Assembly (NCBI GenBank): GCA_031255175.1
Contig: JAIRTA010000067.1
Coordinates: 1 to 39,172 of the forward strand
Direction of reading: 5' to 3'
DNA from: Oscillospiraceae bacterium
Lineage (GTDB): Bacteria; Bacillota; Clostridia; Oscillospirales; UBA929
Length of the DNA stretch: 39,172 bases
The position numbers were made by a program, and so were the translations under genes. This document shows positions 1 through 6,948 of the stretch, one piece after another; the first letter of the stretch is position 1; every line of letters begins with the position of its first letter. The notes under the pieces were generated by a model that was not told the origin of the DNA, made no database searches, and worked only from the letters and a program-made list of their open reading frames with translations.

Positions 1-20
1 GGCAAATATTTTCTCCCCTC

Positions 21-49
21 TTTACATCGCGCCTGGCGCGTGGTATGAT
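21..49 (+). promoter_or_regulatory. SigA-type promoter of tRNA-Arg
   Basis: TTTACA at 21-26 and TATGAT at 44-49 are separated by exactly 17 nt, and the tRNA begins about 57 nt downstream of the -10. Seen directly; use in vivo is inferred. Confidence 0.7.
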
Positions 50-105
50 AGATGTCAAGAACACGCCGGTGGGCGGGAGCGTTGCGGCGGCCGTGTTTTT
101 ATTAT

Positions 106-181
106 GCGCCCGTGGCTCAATGGATAGAGCATCAGATTCCGGTTCTGAGGGCTGGGGGTTCGAGTCCCTCCGGGCGTGCCA
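106..181 (+). tRNA. tRNA-Arg (anticodon CCG)
   Basis: A complete cloverleaf can be folded. The acceptor arm is GCGCCCG (106-112) with CGGGCGT (171-177), the D stem is GCTC/GAGC, and the anticodon stem TCAGA/TCTGA encloses loop TTCCGGT, giving anticodon CCG. The T arm contains TTCGAGT, followed by discriminator G178. CCA (179-181) is encoded. It reads the CGG arginine codon, common in GC-rich genomes. It has its own promoter upstream and a strong terminator about 90 nt downstream. Confidence 0.97.
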
Positions 182-271
182 GACGATGCAATCTCGGACC
201 AGCCCACGACCATCTACTTTTTCAAAAAAGTGGTAGCCGTGGTGGTGAAAGTGGGTTGCAGGTAAAGGGTT

Positions 272-305
272 CCCCCGATCTCACATGAGATCGGGGCCTT
301 TTGCG
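272..305 (+). terminator. Rho-independent terminator after tRNA-Arg
   Basis: A GC-rich hairpin (CCCCGATCT, loop CACATG, AGATCGGGG) is followed by CCTTTTGCGTTTT. It ends the tRNA-Arg transcript; the ~90 nt between tRNA and hairpin show no coding signal. Confidence 0.75.
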
Positions 306-317
306 TTTTCGTCGCCG

Positions 318-419
318 TCACCCTTGCTCCTTTTCGAGCGCCTTGCATATGGCTTCCTCGATGAGGTTATTGCGCTTGCGTGATGTCTCGGAGTCAAGAT
401 CTTCTGAGATGAACCGCAC
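318..419 (-). CDS. Possible small ORF or gene remnant downstream of the HTH gene
   Basis: The minus strand is open for 40 codons (440 down to 318) just behind the HTH gene. The only in-frame start is GTG at 419, giving 33 residues rich in charged helix formers (ends ALEKEQG). An AGGAGG lies at 427-422 but only 2 nt before the GTG, too close for normal initiation. The helical, non-random composition suggests a fragment of a real protein, possibly the C-terminal end of a decayed gene. No family is recognised. Confidence 0.25.
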   Translation of the reverse strand: MRFISEDLDSETSRKRNNLIEEAICKALEKEQG

Positions 420-466
420 AACCTCCTCGCGTACGGCGTCTCACTCTAGCAATCCCAAGTGCCCCC

Positions 467-676
467 CTATACTTCCGTTCCGTCCGGGAACCGGAAGAGA
501 CAAACGAACTCGGCGCCGATCGCCGCTGCGATGTCTGCCAAGTCTCGCGGCCCCAACGAGCCCCGCATGACGCGCTGATTGAGTGCTGATGCACTGGTGC
601 CTAAGCGCCGCGCCAGCTCTGCCTCACTGATATCAGCGCAGGCCAGCGCCATCTTGACCATTTTCTTGATGTCCAT
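467..676 (-). CDS. Small XRE-type (Cro/cI) HTH protein
   Basis: A 69-residue protein, essentially one helix-turn-helix. 'SEAELARRLGTSASALNQRV' is a typical helix 2-turn-helix 3 with an alanine/glycine turn, followed by a third helix starting 'GPRDLADIAAAIGAEF'. It probably binds DNA as a dimer. ATG at 676 is chosen because GAGGTGG lies 5 nt upstream; an earlier in-frame start at 703 would lie upstream of the -10 of its own promoter. It has a promoter at 723-695 whose -35 sits inside one arm of a perfect 11-bp inverted repeat, and the divergent partner gene has its -35 in the other arm. Autorepression and co-control of the partner are inferred. The setting beside a tRNA recalls a phage or island remnant, but no integrase is present. 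Confidence 0.8.
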   Translation of the reverse strand: MDIKKMVKMALACADISEAELARRLGTSASALNQRVMRGSLGPRDLADIAAAIGAEFVCLFRFPDGTEV

Positions 677-694
677 TTTTACCACCTCGACACT

Positions 695-723
695 AGCATA
701 CACCCTCCCCGGAATGTTGTCAA
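695..723 (-). promoter_or_regulatory. Promoter of the HTH gene
   Basis: On the minus strand TTGACA (723-718) and TATGCT (700-695) are 17 nt apart. The predicted start of transcription lies at the ribosome binding site, so the leader would be very short. The -35 hexamer is part of the inverted repeat 713-763. Confidence 0.7.
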
Positions 724-763
724 TATTTTTTCAAAAAATCTTTAGAAAACACTTGACAACATT
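713..763. promoter_or_regulatory. Paired inverted operator arms covering both divergent -35 boxes
   Basis: AATGTTGTCAA (713-723) and TTGACAACATT (753-763) are perfect reverse complements separated by 29 nt. Each arm contains the consensus -35 of one of two divergent promoters. A dimeric repressor bound to either arm would block one promoter; bound to both it could bridge them. That the neighbouring HTH protein is the ligand is inferred. Confidence 0.65.
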
Positions 764-781
764 TAGATTATAGTGTATACT
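753..781 (+). promoter_or_regulatory. Promoter of the 44-codon ORF
   Basis: Consensus TTGACA (753-758), 17 nt, TATACT (776-781). It mirrors the promoter of the HTH gene on the other strand. Confidence 0.8.
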
Positions 782-831
782 TAGATTGTAAGGACGGGGG
801 AACACCCCAGGTACAGAAAGAGGTGAGGTGA

Positions 832-966
832 ATGGACATCACGGATGGCGAACTGGTCGAGCGACTGGCCCGCGAGACCGAGAGGCTGAGGATTTTGGCG
901 ATCCTCCGGGAGTGCGAGACACTGCCAGAAGCGATCGACAAGATCAAGGCCATCTCAGAAAAATAA
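832..966 (+). CDS. Small 44-residue protein, divergent from the HTH gene
   Basis: ATG at 832 is preceded by a strong purine-rich ribosome binding site (AGAGGTGAGGTG), itself behind a near-consensus SigA promoter. The product is acidic and strongly helical: it starts MDITDGELVERLARETERLR, continues with a Leu/Ile-rich helix, and ends AISEK. It has no signal peptide or membrane segment. A terminator follows 35 nt after the stop. Promoter, SD, ORF and terminator together make a real small gene likely. The family is not recognised; a DNA-binding partner, antirepressor-like protein or short regulator would fit the context, but that is guesswork. Confidence 0.65.
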   Translation: MDITDGELVERLARETERLRILAILRECETLPEAIDKIKAISEK

Positions 967-1001
967 AGCGGTTCGCGGCCTCCACTCTGTGCCAGAACAA
1001 A

Positions 1002-1037
1002 GACGGTCTGAACCGCATGGTTTGGGCCGTCTTTTTT
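1002..1037. terminator. Bidirectional terminator between the small ORF and the EAL/HDOD gene
   Basis: GACGGTCTGAACC (1002-1014) pairs, with a few G-U pairs, with GGTTTGGGCCGTC (1019-1031) and is followed by six T. Read leftward the same hairpin is followed by TTTGTTCT, so it can also end the converging gene. Confidence 0.8.
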
Positions 1038-1049
1038 GCGCCGCAGCCC

Positions 1050-2261
1050 TCACAAAAAGGTGTTGCACCACGAGACGGCGTCCAGATACAGCCGCAGCAG
1101 CTGCTCCTCCGTGACTCCAAAGTGGCCGCAGCGCTCCACGGCGTCCTCCCATTCGCCGCGCTCATAGGAGGCGATGATCCCCAAAATATCGGCGATGGGG
1201 CCGCAGCCCTCGACGAGCGCATCTTCGATCTCGGCCACGCCGGAGATCTGGGGCAAAACATCGGCCATCGGCATCTCCATGATCACATCGAGCAGAGAGA
1301 ACAGCCCGCTCATGAACAGCTGCTCGGGGTCGATCGAACGGCAGTGGCGCTCGCCGAATATTTCGAGAAAGCGTCCGCGGATCAGGGATGTGCGGATGAT
1401 CTCGTCCGATTTGCTCGACGTGATGCCGATCATAGCGAGCAGAGAGATCCATTTTTTGATCTCACGCAGCCCCAGAACCGCCAGCGCGTGGCGGATGCTT
1501 TTGATCTCGTGCCGCACGCCGAAGTAGGCGGAGTTTACAAGGCGCAGCAGGCGGTAGGAGAGCACCACATCGCGGCGGATGATGCGGGCCAGCTGCACAA
1601 AATCCACATCCGCCCGGCTGACATGCTGAATAAGCCGGACGTAATTGACCATCAACGGGTCAATTTTTTTGTTGGACAAAATGACCGGCTTGCTGAAAAA
1701 ATAGCCCTGGAAATAGCTAAAGCCCATGTCCATAGCCTGCTGGAAGATCTCGTGCGTCTCCACCTTCTCCGCCAGCAGCCTGGGAGAACGCGGCCGCAGC
1801 TTTTTGACGACTTCGCGGATCTCCTCCGGGTCCGCGTCCAGCCAGTCGATCTTTACGATGTCGGCCCACCGGATCAGGGGTTCGAGCTCCGGCCGGTACA
1901 CAAAGTCGTCCAGCGCGATGGTATACCCCGCCTCTTTCAGCGAGCGGCAGGCCTCCACCACCGAGGGCAGCGGCGCCACATCTTCCAGGACCTCAATCAC
2001 CAGATATTGGTTCGGAAAAAGCGTGGCAATGCCTGACTCCAACAGATTTTGCGTAAAATTAATAAACGCCGGTTTGTTCCCGGTGATTTTTTTAATGTCG
2101 TTTCCGTAAAAGCTGGCCATAATCGTCTCCGAAGAGGCTTTGTCCGGGTCTGAGAGCATGGCGGCGAAATTCCGCGTCCCGTCGAAGCGATAGAGCAGCT
2201 CATACGCAAACACTTTCATCCTGCGGTCGAAGATGGGTTGACGAGCAATGAATTGATTCAA
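1050..2261 (-). CDS. EAL plus HDOD domain signalling protein (YuxH type)
   Basis: About 403 residues. The N-terminal half is an EAL domain: 'ARQPIFDRRMKVFAYELLYR' carries the ExLxR motif, followed by 'INFT', 'IEVLED', 'ALDDF', 'VKIDW', 'AEKVET' and 'FQGYFFSKP'. Most metal-binding positions of c-di-GMP phosphodiesterases are recognisable, but DDFGTG reads DDFVYR. The C-terminal half is an HDOD (degenerate HD) domain with 'SYRLLRLVNSAYFG'. Family members are often signal proteins with weak or no hydrolase activity, so degradation of c-di-GMP cannot be assumed. TTG at 2261 is chosen: GAGGGAG lies 8 nt upstream, the protein then begins LNQFIARQPIF as in the family, and the earlier in-frame ATG at 2339 is upstream of the -10. 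It is monocistronic. A c-di-GMP riboswitch occurs at 28.5 kb. Confidence 0.88.
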   Translation of the reverse strand: MNQFIARQPIFDRRMKVFAYELLYRFDGTRNFAAMLSDPDKASSETIMASFYGNDIKKITGNKPAFINFTQNLLESGIATLFPNQYLVIEVLEDVAPLPSVVEACRSLKEAGYTIALDDFVYRPELEPLIRWADIVKIDWLDADPEEIREVVKKLRPRSPRLLAEKVETHEIFQQAMDMGFSYFQGYFFSKPVILSNKKIDPLMVNYVRLIQHVSRADVDFVQLARIIRRDVVLSYRLLRLVNSAYFGVRHEIKSIRHALAVLGLREIKKWISLLAMIGITSSKSDEIIRTSLIRGRFLEIFGERHCRSIDPEQLFMSGLFSLLDVIMEMPMADVLPQISGVAEIEDALVEGCGPIADILGIIASYERGEWEDAVERCGHFGVTEEQLLRLYLDAVSWCNTFL

Positions 2262-2330
2262 AGTTCCGTCTCCCTCTGAACCATTATATGGTCCTGGCGC
2301 CGAAAACGGCTCGAAATCCAGCTTATTTTT

Positions 2331-2359
2331 ATTATACACCGCCGGTGCGCGTTCGTCAA
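2331..2359 (-). promoter_or_regulatory. Promoter of the EAL/HDOD gene
   Basis: Minus-strand TTGACG (2359-2354), 17 nt, TATAAT (2336-2331). It leaves a ~60-nt leader to the TTG start at 2261. The rest of the 306-nt gap to mraZ is AT-rich and holds the mraZ promoter region. Confidence 0.8.
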
Positions 2360-2467
2360 TTGGGACCTCTGAAATCGAACATATGTTTTTTGTTTTCGAT
2401 TTTCCCGTGTTTTTTGAAAATACTGAAGATTTATACCGAACAGATGTACGATTTTGAAAAATAATGC

Positions 2468-2496
2468 TTGCTTTTTGATGCGATATCTATTATACT
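2468..2496 (+). promoter_or_regulatory. Promoter of the mraZ / dcw operon
   Basis: TTGCTT (2468-2473), 17 nt, TATACT (2491-2496). Transcription should start near 2503, directly at the MraZ boxes. Confidence 0.7.
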
Positions 2497-2505
2497 AAAT
2501 GAGCA

Positions 2506-2521
2506 GTGGGGGAAAGTGGTG
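2506..2521 (+). promoter_or_regulatory. MraZ operator (GTGG direct repeats)
   Basis: GTGGGG (2506) and GTGGTG (2516) are direct repeats with 10-bp spacing just downstream of the mraZ -10. MraZ proteins are known to bind tandem GTGG/TGGG repeats with about one helical turn spacing in front of their own gene, so autoregulation is the expected role. Confidence 0.65.
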
Positions 2522-2567
2522 AAGTAGACGCAAATTTTTTACGATATAATAAGCGAGGTGGGGAAAG

Positions 2568-2981
2568 ATGCTCGGCACATACCAGTACGCGCTCGACGCG
2601 AAGGGCCGCGTGTTTGTCCCCGCCAAGCTGCGTGAAGAACTGGGGGACATCATCTATGTCTCCAAAGGCATCGACAACTGCCTCTTTGTCTACGGCGCCC
2701 CGGAATGGGGCAAGATAGAAGAAAAACTGGCCGCCATGCCGGTGAGCCGCGCCCGCTACTTGCAGCGCAGCCTCTTCCCCTCGGCCGCCCGGTTTGAGCT
2801 GGACGCGCAGGGGCGCATTTTGCTCCCGCAGGCGCTGCGCGAACACGCGGGGCTCACCAAAGACGTGACGATTGTGGGCGTGGGCAACCGGGCGGAGATC
2901 TGGAGCCTCGAGAGCTGGACGCGCTACAACGAACAGACCGACGACAAACTGGCGGAAGCCATGGATGAGCTGGGATTCTAA
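2568..2981 (+). CDS. mraZ: Transcriptional regulator MraZ
   Basis: 137 residues, near the usual ~143. It holds two SpoVT/AbrB-like swapped-hairpin halves, each with the typical 'D.KGR..(V/L)P..LRE' signature: 'LDAKGRVFVPAKLREELG' near the N-terminus and 'LDAQGRILLPQALREHAG' near residue 80. MraZ forms ring oligomers that bind repeats in its own promoter and represses or modulates the division/cell-wall operon. Start ATG follows GAGGTGGGG at a good distance. It is first in the operon; its stop codon TAA overlaps the rsmH ATG by one base (TAATG), so the two are translationally coupled. Confidence 0.97.
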   Translation: MLGTYQYALDAKGRVFVPAKLREELGDIIYVSKGIDNCLFVYGAPEWGKIEEKLAAMPVSRARYLQRSLFPSAARFELDAQGRILLPQALREHAGLTKDVTIVGVGNRAEIWSLESWTRYNEQTDDKLAEAMDELGF

Positions 2982-3913
2982 TGCCGTACGATCACACCCC
3001 CGTGATGCTGGCCCGGTGCCTGGAGATGCTGCGCGTGCGGCCCGAGGGTTTTTACGTGGACGCGACCGCGGGCGCGGGCGGACATGCCGAGGCCGTGGCC
3101 CATTCTCTCAAAGGCGGCCGGCTCCTCTGCCTGGACAAGGACCCCGAAGCCCTGGAACGGGCCCGGGCGCGGCTTGCGCCCTTCGGAGACCGGGTGCTGC
3201 TGGTACGCAGCGACTACCGGCGTCTCTCCGATGTATTGGCGGCGCACCGCCTGCCCGGCGCGGACGGCATTTTGTTCGATCTCGGCGTCTCCTCGCCCCA
3301 GTTCGACGACCCCGCGCGCGGGTTCAGCTACCGCTTCGACGCGGCTCTGGACATGCGTATGAACCCGGAGGACCCTCTGACGGCCCGCGAGATTGTAAAC
3401 ACATGGCCTCAGTCGGAACTCAGGCGCATCCTGTTTGACTACGGAGAGGAACCCCACGCGCCGCTCATCGCCGCCGCCCTCGTCAGGCGGCGGGCGGAGG
3501 CCCCCATTGAGACCACGGGGCAGTTGGCCGACATCATCGCGCAGGCATTGCCGGCCAAGTCCCGCCGGCGGCCGGGGCACCCCGCCAAACGGAGTTTTCA
3601 GGCCGTTCGGATCGCGGTGAACGACGAACTCGGCGGGTTGGCACAGGGTCTCGCGGCCGCCATCGGCGCGTTGCGTCCGGGCGGGCGGCTTGTGGTTCTC
3701 AGCTTTCATTCATTGGAAGATAGGATCGTCAAAACCGCTCTGGCCGACGCCGCGCGGGGCTGTATCTGTCCCAAAGACCTGCCGGTGTGCGTCTGCGGAC
3801 ACACCCCCGCGCTGCGGATCCTCACGCGGCGGCCGCTCACGGCCGACCCCACGGAATTGTCAGAAAACCGGCGCGCCCACAGCGCCAAACTGCGGGCCGC
3901 CGAAAAGTTGTAG
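2981..3913 (+). CDS. rsmH: 16S rRNA (cytosine-1402 N4) methyltransferase RsmH
   Basis: 310 residues, the usual length. RsmH (MraW) uses S-adenosylmethionine to methylate N4 of C1402 in the ribosomal P site. The SAM-binding motif I is 'YVDATAGAGGHAEA' near residue 25. 'FDLGVSSPQFDDPARGFSYR' is the family hallmark, with 'LDMRMNP', 'HPAKRSFQAVRIAVN' and 'VVLSFHSLEDRIVK' following. It is the standard second gene of dcw clusters and overlaps mraZ by one base. Confidence 0.98.
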   Translation: MPYDHTPVMLARCLEMLRVRPEGFYVDATAGAGGHAEAVAHSLKGGRLLCLDKDPEALERARARLAPFGDRVLLVRSDYRRLSDVLAAHRLPGADGILFDLGVSSPQFDDPARGFSYRFDAALDMRMNPEDPLTAREIVNTWPQSELRRILFDYGEEPHAPLIAAALVRRRAEAPIETTGQLADIIAQALPAKSRRRPGHPAKRSFQAVRIAVNDELGGLAQGLAAAIGALRPGGRLVVLSFHSLEDRIVKTALADAARGCICPKDLPVCVCGHTPALRILTRRPLTADPTELSENRRAHSAKLRAAEKL

Positions 3914-3967
3914 ATATTCCATTAATTTCCATTTTCACTCCCCTATTTTCGGGCAGGAGGTGTTCCC

Positions 3968-4438
3968 ATGAGCGTGCAGACCGCGAAGGTGGCGCAGGAT
4001 CTCTCCCGTTTTGACAACCGGCGCCGTGTGCGTGAGGCCGTGGCCCAGGACATCCTGGAGCAGTCGGCCGCCAAGGTGCGCGCGCAGCCGCGGGTCAAAG
4101 AAACCGTCCGCATATCCGGTTGGATGCTGCTGGGTTTCGCGACGTTCGCCGTCTCCATGTTCATCGTCGTTTACTCCAACGTGCGGCTCGCGGAGCTGTC
4201 ATCGAAGACCGGCGCGCTGTCCAGGGAGATCGCGGAGCTGAAACAGGAGGAATCCCTTCTACAAAAGCTGGGCGACAGCAAGGTCAACATGGCGGAGATC
4301 GAACGGATCGCCACCGAGGAACTCGGAATGATCAAGCCCACGCGCGACCAGGTGATCTACATCGACCTGTCCGACGGCGACCACGCCGTTGTGCTGAAAG
4401 ACACAGGCGGTTTCTGGCGCGACCTGTTCGGCGGCTGA
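3968..4438 (+). CDS. ftsL: Cell division protein FtsL (FtsL/DivIC type)
   Basis: 156 residues. A basic cytoplasmic N-terminus (~50 residues) is followed by one membrane span ('WMLLGFATFAVSMFIVVYSN'), a coiled coil ('LSREIAELKQEESLLQKL'), and the conserved end 'ERIATEELGMIKPTRDQVIYI' seen in FtsL and DivIC. The bitopic protein joins FtsQ/DivIB and DivIC in the divisome and helps activate septal peptidoglycan synthesis. A strong SD (GGCAGGAGG) precedes the ATG. FtsL sequences diverge widely; the position between rsmH and the class B PBP supports the name. Confidence 0.88.
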   Translation: MSVQTAKVAQDLSRFDNRRRVREAVAQDILEQSAAKVRAQPRVKETVRISGWMLLGFATFAVSMFIVVYSNVRLAELSSKTGALSREIAELKQEESLLQKLGDSKVNMAEIERIATEELGMIKPTRDQVIYIDLSDGDHAVVLKDTGGFWRDLFGG

Positions 4439-4462
4439 GTTTCCGGGCCGCCCGGTCTCAGA

Positions 4463-4549
4463 CATACCCGTATGTGTCCGGTCTATATCAAAAATTTAAT
4501 TCTATTGAAGAATTAGATGACGGCATACCCGTATGTGTTCGGTCTATAT
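4463..4549 (+). repeat. Pair of 26-bp direct repeats around a small hairpin
   Basis: The 26-nt segments at 4463-4488 and 4524-4549 differ at one base; each begins with the interrupted palindrome CATAC-CC-GTATG. The 35-nt spacer is AT-rich and contains a perfect 7-bp stem TAATTCT-ATTGA-AGAATTA. The pair fills most of the gap between ftsL and spoVD. Function unknown. Confidence 0.7.
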
Positions 4550-4630
4550 ATAGAGAGTGGGAGGAGTGGAAAACAAGAGCGCTCCTCCTTCGTGTATTAC
4601 CACGCCGGGGGCCCGAGGGGAAGGAGTTTC

Positions 4631-6904
4631 ATGTTGAAGGCGTCAAAACAACTGCCGGCGTCCCGCCGCGCGAACCGCACCGTGCTCTTTCGCACCTTTG
4701 TCCTGATGGCCCTTTGCGGCGTCGGCCTTTTTGTGCCGCTCGGGATGAAGCTCTACGACATCCAGATCGTAAACCACGACAAATACGAACGGATGGCGGT
4801 GGAACAGCAGACAAAAAACACCGTGATCTCACCGCTGCGCGGGACGATCTTCGACCGCAACTACAAGACGCTGGCCGTGTGCGCCGGTGTGGACACCGTT
4901 TTCATCTCCCCGGCGGACATCGAGACCGAAGACCAGGCCCAACGCATCGCGCGCGGGCTGTCGGAGATCCTGGACGTGGACTACGACGTCATATATGAAA
5001 AGACGCAAAAGAAAAACCGCCAGTATGAGGAGATCCGCAAAAAGATCGAGAAAGACCTGGCCGACCGGGTGCGGACCTTCATCTCGGACAACGACCTTCA
5101 GGGGATCGTGTACGTGACGCCGGATTCCAAGCGCTACTACCCGAACGGCAATTTCGCCTCCCACGTGCTCGGCTTCGTCGGCGACGACAACCAGGGGCTG
5201 GACGGCGTGGAGGCCATCTACGACGAGAGCCTGAAGGGGACGCCGGGCCGGGTGGTGGCCGCGCGGGACGCCAGGAACCGCGTCATGCCCTTTCAATACG
5301 AAAAACACTACGACGCGCAGGACGGTCTGGGCGTTGTCCTCACCCTGGACGAGACGATGCAGCACTTCTTAGAAAATCACCTGCAGACGGCCCTGGTGGA
5401 AAACGACGTGCGCAACAAAGCGGCCGGCATCATCATGGATGTGAAAACCGGGGAGATCCTGGCGATGGACACCCAGTACGGATATGACCCAAACGAACCG
5501 CGGGCACTGACGGACCCCGCCGTCATCGACGCGCTCACGGGCCTCGAGGGCGAGGAGCGGAGCGCGCTGCTGAAAGACGCGCTGCTCACGCAGTGGCGCA
5601 ACAAGATCGTAAACGACACCTACGAACCCGGTTCGACCTTTAAGATCGTCACGACGGCGGTGGCGCTGGAGGAAAACGCCGTCTCGCTGAACGACACGTT
5701 CTTTTGCCAGGGCTCGATCATGGTGCCCGGCTGGAGCAAACCCATCCACTGCCACAAACTGTCCGGCCACGGCGAGGAGAGCTTCTTGCAGGGCGTGCAA
5801 AACTCCTGCAACCCGGTGTTTATCACGGTGGCCCAACGGGTTGGACAGACACGGTTTTATGATTATTTCCGGGCCTTCGGCTTCACGGAAAAGACGGGCG
5901 TCGACCTGCCCGGCGAATCGGGCAGCGTATTTCACTCGCGGGACGCCTTCCACGAGGATACGGTCGCGCTGTCGACATACGCCTTCGGCCAGACCTTCAA
6001 CATCACGCCGATTCAGCTCATCACGGCGGTGTCGGCGGTGGCCAACGGCGGCAACCTGATGAAACCGCACATCGTCCGGGAACTGGTGGACGACCAGGGC
6101 CGCGTGGTCCGGAGCATCCAGCCCGAGATCGTCCGGCAGGTGATCTCCGCGGAGACCTCCCGGACCGTGTGTGAGATCTTGGAATCCGTTGTCAGCGTGG
6201 GCACCGGCAGAAACGCCAACATCGCGGGCTACCGCATCGCCGGCAAAACCGGCACATCCCAAAAGCGCGACCCGGAGACACATGAATATATGCCGGGCAA
6301 ATACGTCGTCTCGTTTGTGGGCTTCGCCCCGGCCGACGACCCGCAGGTGGCCGTGCTGGTCCTGCTCGACGAGCCGATGTACGGGCCGCCGAACCTCCGC
6401 TCCGGCGGCGGCATGGCGGCACCCGTGGTGCGCCGCATCATGTCCGACATCCTGCCCTACATCGGGATCGCGCCGCAGTACACGCCCGGAGAGGGCGTCG
6501 CGCCGGAGATCACCGTGCCGTCTGTGAGCGGACTGCCGGTGGCGGACGCGGAACAGCTTTTGAAAGACCGGGACATCCCATATTCGGTGGTGGGCCAGGG
6601 CGACACGGTGTCCGCGCAGACGCCGGCGGCCGGCGCGCAGGTGCCGGAGAGCGCCGAAATCATCCTCTACCTGGGCGATGAGCGGCCGCCGGAGAGCGCG
6701 ACGGTGCCGAACGTGGTCGGGATGACGGCCGAAAAAGCCAACCGGGCACTGGTGAACGCGGGGTTCTACATGCGGGCCGTGGGCGCCACCACCGCCGTCG
6801 GCGGCACGATTGCGGCAGCCGGCCAGAGCGTGGAGGCCGGCACGCAGGCGCCTCCCGGCACAACCATCGAAGTGGAATTCTTAGACACGAGCTTGCGAGA
6901 CTGA
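4631..6904 (+). CDS. spoVD: Class B penicillin-binding protein with two PASTA domains (SpoVD/PBP2B)
   Basis: 757 residues from ATG 4631, preceded by GGGGAAGGAG; the frame is open from 4517, but that start has no SD. Order: short basic N-terminus, one membrane anchor (about residues 20-42), dimerisation/pedestal domain ('ISPLRGTIFDRN'), and a transpeptidase with the three penicillin-binding motifs S335-T-F-K, S392-C-N and K539-T-G. Two PASTA domains end the protein ('VPSVSGLPVADAEQLL', 'VPNVVGMTAEKANRAL'). It cross-links septal or spore-cortex peptidoglycan with an FtsW/SpoVE partner, encoded four genes on. Sporulation-specific SpoVD and vegetative PBP2B cannot be separated by sequence alone; with no second class B PBP in this cluster it may serve division. 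Confidence 0.93.
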   Translation: MLKASKQLPASRRANRTVLFRTFVLMALCGVGLFVPLGMKLYDIQIVNHDKYERMAVEQQTKNTVISPLRGTIFDRNYKTLAVCAGVDTVFISPADIETEDQAQRIARGLSEILDVDYDVIYEKTQKKNRQYEEIRKKIEKDLADRVRTFISDNDLQGIVYVTPDSKRYYPNGNFASHVLGFVGDDNQGLDGVEAIYDESLKGTPGRVVAARDARNRVMPFQYEKHYDAQDGLGVVLTLDETMQHFLENHLQTALVENDVRNKAAGIIMDVKTGEILAMDTQYGYDPNEPRALTDPAVIDALTGLEGEERSALLKDALLTQWRNKIVNDTYEPGSTFKIVTTAVALEENAVSLNDTFFCQGSIMVPGWSKPIHCHKLSGHGEESFLQGVQNSCNPVFITVAQRVGQTRFYDYFRAFGFTEKTGVDLPGESGSVFHSRDAFHEDTVALSTYAFGQTFNITPIQLITAVSAVANGGNLMKPHIVRELVDDQGRVVRSIQPEIVRQVISAETSRTVCEILESVVSVGTGRNANIAGYRIAGKTGTSQKRDPETHEYMPGKYVVSFVGFAPADDPQVAVLVLLDEPMYGPPNLRSGGGMAAPVVRRIMSDILPYIGIAPQYTPGEGVAPEITVPSVSGLPVADAEQLLKDRDIPYSVVGQGDTVSAQTPAAGAQVPESAEIILYLGDERPPESATVPNVVGMTAEKANRALVNAGFYMRAVGATTAVGGTIAAAGQSVEAGTQAPPGTTIEVEFLDTSLRD

Positions 6905-6948
6905 CGCGCGCGGGGCATAAACCTGAAAAGAGGGGCGAGGGGGAGCGT

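Noticed and set aside
106-1037. Integrated prophage or genomic island at tRNA-Arg
   Set aside because: No integrase, no structural genes and no visible repeat of the tRNA 3' end; only a two-gene regulatory islet can be supported.
828-2036. 402-codon rightward frame opposite the EAL/HDOD gene
   Set aside because: His/Gln/Asp-rich shadow of a clearly recognised leftward protein; it also overlaps a terminator.
2540-2550. TATAAT in ACGATATAATAAGC just before mraZ as a second promoter
   Set aside because: No -35 at 16-18 nt, and the start would fall in the mraZ ribosome binding site.
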